A stretch of 64,000 nucleotides of DNA from Fragum whitleyi (lineage: Eukaryota > Mollusca > Bivalvia > Cardiida > Cardiidae), in NCBI GenBank assembly GCA_948146395.1, contig OX411555.1, positions 57,164,187 to 57,228,186 on the forward strand, written 5' to 3'. The number at the start of each line of letters is the position of its first letter. Position 1 is the first letter of the stretch. The notes under the pieces are model-generated. The model did not search any database. It saw only the letters and a list, made by a program, of their open reading frames with translations, and was not told where the DNA came from. Of the stretch, positions 58,134 through 64,000 are shown in pieces. The translations under genes were made by a program, and so were the position numbers.

Positions 58134-58941
58134 TTTGTTATTTCCCATTGTTTTGTTTTTTTCATACTTGGATATCTGGCAGTGTAACAGTAACTGTTGT
58201 ATTATGGGACAATTTGCCACCTTGTTTGACATTTTTGTAGCATAGTTTCCAAGTTTTTGAAGTATTACTTTAAAGTGAATACTGATATATATTCCAGTAT
58301 TGCTTCAGATACTCAGCAGACCTTGATTTATTCAAATACAAAGCAATACATATTTTTGGACCTTAGATGAATTTCTTCCTCCATGTTCATTAATACCAAC
58401 TAATAGTCGGCAGTAGGTGCCTAATTGCCCTGATGATGGGGTCATCAAGGTCCCCTGCCTAATTACGCTGAAAATTAGAAACTGGCTACGACAATGTCCA
58501 GAGGGAGATTCACACAGAGGTTAGCAATAACATGGGTCTTCTTGGATAAAATAGGGGTCAGTCTGACAGAGTTCATTTTCAGCTCAGCTATTTTCAGGGA
58601 AAATCAGAGGTACTCACTATCATTGCATCTTTGCTGGCTGCATCTTTTTTATGCAATATCTTTAATATTTTGTGATATATGGCAGGGTTTTAATGAACGC
58701 AGGTTTTGCAAGTCTTAGATACTCATATGAGTATAGTTAGGGCCCTCAAAATTGTCTGATGTCAGTCCTAAAGACCTTCTGGGTATCAGCTTCAGAGATG
58801 AATTGAAGATTGTCTGAAACAGTTACCTTATGCCTTATTGACTTGAAACATGACAGTTATGTTCCTCTCATGATGATGAAGTACAATGCATAAGAGCTGT
58901 AACTGTACTTTGCTTGATTTTTGAGTTATTTCCCTTGTTTT
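58134..58941. other. AT-rich, no gene seen
   Basis: A 74-codon frame (58494-58718) has no domain. Nothing else was recognised. Confidence 0.4.
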
Positions 58942-59769
58942 TAGCTCCACTGGCTGAAAGCCACTGGGGCTATTGTCATGGTGTTGTGTCTGTCAAGAGT
59001 CCGTCTGTATGTGTGTCCGTGTGTCCGGTCGTAAACTTTTTCTTTAAAAATCTCCTCCTCAGAAACTACTGGATGAATTTCAACCAAACTTCACAGGAAT
59101 GATCCTTGGGTGACCCTCTTTCAAAGTTGTTCAAGAAATGTTGATCAAATGAAAAACATTGATTTAATGGGTGTGGCTAATTTCCAAATATGGTAAAAAG
59201 TGTGTTTTCTATTTAATGGATACCAATTAGATTTTATATGAATGATCCTTGGGTGACCCCTTATCAGTCTACAAAAAAAACATTGCAATCGGATGGAAAT
59301 ACACATTTAAAGGGCGGAGGTCATTTCTCTATATGTTATATAGTGAAACTTTGAAAATCATTTTCTCAGAATGTAACTGATGGATATCAATAAAAATTCA
59401 CTGGAATGATCCTTGAGTGACCCTTTATCAGTCATCAGTCTTCAAAAAATCATTGTGATCAGATGGAAAATATTCCTTTTATGGGCGGAGGTCATTTCTC
59501 TATATGTTATATAGTGGAAACTTTGAAAATCATTTTCTCAGAATCTTATTTTTTGATATCAACCAAATTTTACGGAATGATCCTTGAGTGACCCTTTGTC
59601 AGTCTACCAAAATTTATTGTGATTGGATGAAAAATATGCATTTTATGGGCGTAGGTCATTTCTCGATATATAAAAGAGTGGAAAACCCAAAAATCTTGTC
59701 AAAACTTTTATTTGCTTTTACAAGAATTTCAAGCCTTTGGTGCGACTCAAGCCATTCATGGCTTTCTAG
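58942..59769 (+). mobile_element. Family 2 hairpin-capped tandem-core repeat, copy K
   Basis: Starts TAGCTCCACTGGCTGAAAGC, with a worn microsatellite (gtccgtctgtatgtgtgtcc) and three to four core units (ctctatatgttatatagtg). Ends gcgactcaagccattcatgg, CTTTCTAGT. Both ends intact; the core is shorter than in H and J. Confidence 0.82.
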
Positions 59770-60861
59770 TTTTCCATACTTGGACATCTTGTAGTGTGGC
59801 CGGGTTATCTTATGATAATAAGCCACCCTGTTAGATTCACAATATTTTTTTCATAATGCCCGCCAGTTTAAGATAATGGCTAAACTGGTATTTAAGAAGA
59901 GGCAATATTTAATATTGCTGGACTGAGGGTGGAACTTTTGTGAATTTCAGTTGCTTCCCAATGTAGTACAATGTTAAAGTGAAGTAACTTTATTTAATAA
60001 ATTGGACTTTTATTATGAGTGAGTTGTCTTTCTTGTCTAAGAATTTTCGTATTACCATCATGATAAAAGAGACTTTAGGCCACACAATGAATAAGTTGCT
60101 CAAGCACCTCTAGTAGAAGTGTAATTGTGACATAATTAATTTTCTCTTTTCTATGTTGTCAATATTTCATCTTGGACCATATTATGAGGAGTCCATAAAC
60201 AGCCTTCTCTCATATTGAGTTTCAAACAGACTGTATGTCACTGTATCAAATTAGTGTGATAATTGGCCAAATTAGGGACATGCTACAGGCTGCAATCCAA
60301 TATGACTCTCTAAAGGATGTTTGCATGTTTTTCACTGAATATGTTGACCACATTCTCACATTTTGTTTGTGTGTCTTGATTTAACAGACTGGTGACTTCC
60401 ATCAGAGTCCCCTTGGGGTTTAGCCCTTTTAATACTGATCTTAAGGTAGTGGATCCACAATGGTTCTTCCAAGTTTGGGAGGGCATGAACTTTTACAGTG
60501 TTAACCAAGGTTTCTTAATGATTTCATTAGGAAGTGTTGGTTAATATTGTGAAGATCATATGCTTTGCAAATATAGCAGAATTATTATGTGTCGACAATA
60601 CCTTGAAATTTGTTGCAAATTAAGTCTGAAATCTTTTGGATCATTAACTAGAAAGAAGACAATTATGAAATCTTTTGGATTATCAACTAGAAAGAAGACA
60701 ATTATGTAGGCTGAGATCAGACAGCACAAAAGTGCGGCTGATCTTAGTCTGTACTATCTGCCTAATATTTGGTTTTACATGTATTGTGAACAGCATGAAC
60801 TGACATGTGACTTTCTCTAGCTTTCTAGCTTTGTGGTTAAGGCTAAATTGGATCAGTTGAA
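59770..60861. other. No gene; one 39-bp tandem duplication
   Basis: 60628-60666 and 60667-60705 are near-identical 39-bp units (gaaatcttttggat..., one small difference). About 60708-60750 folds (gagatcagacagcac / gtgcggctgatctt) and resembles the core of the MITEs at 3973 and 56481. Confidence 0.5.
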
Positions 60862-61083
60862 CACTTTCCTGTTTTTTCAAAATTTTGGACTTGTCCAAAT
60901 TCAAAGGTTTTGCAGACGAAAATTTAAAGTGGATCTAATTTGAAAAATAACCATTCAGTAGGGTAGAAAATGGTGTGGAAAAAGAAGAAATTGCTTGTCA
61001 GAAGCAATTTCTTCTTTTTTCACAATGTTTTCTCTATCATAAAATCACAGGCACGTAAAAAGCAGGAATTAAGCAGGAAAGGG
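60862..61083. mobile_element. piggyBac-type MITE, CCCTTTCCTG family, copy 2
   Basis: 222 bp, ends CACTTTCCTGTTTTTTC and AGCAGGAAAGGG; the TTAA flanks have decayed (ttgaa, ataa). The interior hairpin gaagaaattgctt/aagcaatttcttc is perfect over 13 bp. Confidence 0.72.
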
Positions 61084-61417
61084 ATAATGGTGTAAGGCAT
61101 ACTACTAGATGATATAGCAAGAAAAATTGTCACAAGATACACATGTTACACTGCTCGATAACAAAATATGAAAAACAACAAAGGAAAATAATTCAAAAAT
61201 CAAGCTAGCTAGAGTTACAGTTCTTGTGCACTGCATTTCGTATTTATGATAGGATCAGAACTGCCAAGTTTCAAGTCAATCGAATAAACAGTGACACAGT
61301 TATGTTTCGGACAAATAAATGGACCATTCCAATCAGACGCCTGACGCAACAGTTGATCACATAATACATTTCATCTTTCAATGGGCATATTAAAAATTAG
61401 TTACAGAGGCATTTTAA
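61084..61417. other. No gene seen
   Basis: Short spacer between two copies of the same MITE family in opposite orientation. Confidence 0.4.
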
Positions 61418-61638
61418 CCCTTTGCTGTTTAATCCCTGCTTTTTACGTGTCTGTGATTTAATGATTGAGAAAACATTGTGAAAAAAGAAGAAATTGCTTC
61501 TGACAAGCAATTTCTTCTTTTTCCACTCTATTTTCTACCCTACTGAATGGTTATTTTTCAAATTAAATCCACTTTAAATTTTCGTCTGCAAAACCTTTGA
61601 ATTTGGACAGGTCCAAAATTTTGTAAAACAGGAAAGGG
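61418..61638. mobile_element. piggyBac-type MITE, CCCTTTGCTG family, copy 3 (inverted)
   Basis: 221 bp, ends CCCTTTGCTGTTTAATCC and AAACAGGAAAGGG, with TTAA on both sides (61414-61417 and 61639-61642). Interior hairpin as in the other copies. It forms an inverted pair with 60862-61083, 334 bp apart. Confidence 0.82.
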
Positions 61639-61642
61639 TTAA

Positions 61643-63330
61643 ATTGAAGGAAAACGGAAAATTTGTGAAGAGAGAGGACAGAAAAATTTTGGAAATAAAA
61701 AATCATGCTGAGTAGCAGAAATTTCTCCTTTCAGTACAATGTTTTCAACTTCTGAATTTCTGTAAGCTAATGCTCAATGAAAAATCACATTGCTGTAGAA
61801 AACATTGTGGAATCAGACCCAATTGCATTTATCAAATATTTTCAGCCTCTATGAATAATATTTTCATCTTTATAATTTGAGCAATTTTATATCTTTACAG
61901 CATTATTCAGAAACAAGTAGCTTGGGTCTGTCATCTTAAGTAATGTTTTAAGAAAACATGGATTCAAATAAGGACAGATTTAATGTTCAGACTCATCAAT
62001 TTATCACAGTTGCTTCTTGGAAAATGTAACAAAAACTGCTAATTTCTGTGTGTTTTTGCATTATTTGTCCTCTCTGTTTGTCTGCTGGAGTCTAATTATA
62101 ATGCTAATTCTGTCCTTGATGTATATTATTACATTGAAATGCCTTTTGAGCTTGTAGAGCATTAGCCAATACAGTGTGATGACTCAAAGAGTATTCTTTG
62201 ATCTACTTCTGAAAAGACAGAATGTTACCCTTCCAACAATATTAAATGTGCGCAACATTAAGACTCAAATCAGCCTGTGCATCTGCACAGTCTGATCTGT
62301 CAGTCTTCATTATGTGTTAAAAAGATAGCTGTGGACATGTTGTCTCTGTTGTTTGAAAATGTCACAGATAGACTCATATTATCTTATAACTATACAAATA
62401 TCCATGTTTTAACAACCCATATGACATTTTATGATATACCATGCATATAATTAGATCAATGATATAATGTGGTTATTTTTTAGAAACTTGCATTTCTGTC
62501 AGACACTTCAACGAAAACAATGCAAATAGAGGTTGTAAGATAAATATAATACATACATAGTGTATTGTATGAAAAAAAATATAACTTGAATGTGGTTATT
62601 GATAATTGTCTGGGCAGAGCCTCAACAATCATCAGTTCCCCCAACCTTGTTAGATTTTTTTTTCATACAAAACAATATATGTATTATTTGAAACACTAAT
62701 TGAAACACATAATATCTTTTTGATAGTGTCTTTATTTCCAGTGATAAACACTCTCACACACAAACAATTAGAATTAAAATGAGCTATAAAATAATACAGA
62801 ATACATCAGTAAATTTCAAATACAATGTACTTTAAAGGATTCTCCTAAAATATCTAAAGGTTCCTCAATAAATAAAATTATATATCTATTTTGAAGAAAT
62901 GAAAAAAACACTTAATGAATTATAAAGTCTTTATGTTAATTAATCTGTTGAAAGAGAGTTATTTGCAATAAGCATAGATATTGTAAGTTTTGAAACATAA
63001 GATAAAAAAAAAAAATAATAAAACGTTTTTATATTATAAGACATCATTTTTGACAGGTTGATTTGATTCAGGAAATGCATGTCATTTTGTCTAATGATTA
63101 TAATTAAGAAAAGTTATTTACTTCATTAAATGGTTACACATAATGAATTTTCTGATCCAGGCATTTAGAATAACACCTGAAACTGTATCAAATGTTACAT
63201 TATTAATTTGTTATCTGAAATCTGAAACTTTGTTAATATACCGTTAATACAATTCCTTCTTAAAGTAAAGCATTCATTATATTATGACCTGTCTTGGAAA
63301 ATTAGATCATTGTGAAAGTACATAAAATTT
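61643..63330. other. AT-rich, no gene recognised
   Basis: About 62245-62355 holds a partial core (aatcagcctgtgcatctgca, ctgatctgtcagtcttcatt) related to the MITEs at 3973 and 56481. Long A and T runs occur near 62570, 62655 and 63003. Confidence 0.4.
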
Positions 63331-63585
63331 GTGTAACCCGTCATACGAAAATTACCACCTGGGAACTATGCAAAGTAAATATTTGAAAAAGAGATCAGTT
63401 CCAGTGTTAGCCAACCAGAGGTCATATTTTAGAAATTATTTCACAGGAGTAAAATGATCTTCTTAGATCCAGAAAATTGTCCAAGTGCAAAAAGTGTCAA
63501 TTCTAGTCAGTCTGCACAGTCCGTTCTTGAGGCTTGGCTGGACATTTTACGCACTACCCAGACAGCCCCTTTTACCTGTCACATG
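63331..63585. mobile_element. MITE of the TGACCTGTCACGCGAAAA family, copy 4
   Basis: Ends gtgtaacccgtcatacgaaa and ttttacctgtcacatg. Blocks ccaaccagaggtcatatttt, tctagtcagtctgcacagtc and gcactacccagacagcccc match copies 2 and 3. Confidence 0.72.
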
Positions 63586-64000
63586 TAAAAAAAGTCAAAC
63601 TGCACAGGATGAGCAGCATTGAATATATTTCTTTCTTTTTTTCTACCCTAGTATCCTTATGTTAATTTTCAAAAAACAATTTTTGAATGACCTCTACTGG
63701 ACCTATTATCTTTATCTTTTTCAAATGTTTGTTGTTACAGTCTCAGTTCCCTCATGCATGGTCCCTATTCATGTAATAGGTGACACACCATAATAGCTCT
63801 ATTAGAATCATCATATTTCCATTAGAAATGGATGAGCTTTTATTAGAGGCTACGCTATCGAATCGTTGATGGCTCAGTGTGAAACAGTTGTAACTGCCTA
63901 TAAACATATAGGCAGTTACAAATGTTTTGCGATGCCATAGATATATTTTAAAATGTTGAAAAATGGCAAACAAATAATGTTATGGGAGACCACTCTCACC
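63586..64000. repeat. No gene; short hairpin repeat copy at 63880-63945
   Basis: 63880-63945 carries taactgcctataaacatata and its hairpin partner ggcagtta, the second copy of the repeat at 51028-51090. The minus-strand frame 63752-63973 is not supported by a domain. Confidence 0.5.

Overview
The window looks like non-coding, transposon-rich animal DNA, most likely from a bivalve mollusc. The evidence is a DIRS-type retrotransposon, a Tc1-like transposase, SINE tails of a molluscan kind (a gcgttaaa motif followed by a simple-repeat tail), and hairpin-capped repeats that start TAGCTCACCTGAGCAC or TAGCTCCACTGGC and carry GTCC microsatellites. No convincing host gene was found; one possible host exon (about 3727-3957, minus strand) is offered at low confidence. 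The species assignment is inference.

The main coding locus is a structurally complete DIRS element at 11144-16289. It has a gag-like ORF, a reverse transcriptase/RNase H/methyltransferase-like ORF, an overlapping tyrosine recombinase ORF, 144-bp inverted terminal repeats that match exactly, and an internal complementary region that mirrors both outer ends and so fixes the element borders. One extra G in a G8 run (14219-14226) breaks the RT ORF and makes it appear fused to the recombinase. A Tc1-like transposon with a broken transposase lies at 5144-6758, and a 5'-truncated LINE end at about 35203-35700.

Most of the rest is non-autonomous repeats. Three related-looking families have a 5' hairpin, a GTCC microsatellite, a tandem core (units mostly 160-173 bp) and a 3' hairpin ending CTCTTGT or TTCTAGT: family 1 (1593, 7448, 24023, 31213, 53966, 57529), family 2 (19214, 25773, 29594, 37309, 58942) and family 3 (32885). 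They sit in T-runs without an obvious target duplication, which suggests Helitron/Helentron-like rolling-circle derivatives. Around these are several MITE families (TTAA-flanked piggyBac-type, TA-flanked Tc1/mariner-type, and a family with TGTGACC...GGTCACA ends), SINE remnants, and long foldback hairpins, several of them next to TGACGTCA motifs.

Region 43196-52440 is a diverged tandem segmental duplication (about 43196-47540 and 48140-52440). The two copies carry different insertions, so each serves as an empty-site control for the other and gives the exact borders of several transposons. Region 30805-34125 is a three-level nest: family 3 inside family 1 inside a MITE whose uninterrupted relative lies at 50123-50564. 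The remaining stretches are AT-rich with no recognisable gene.
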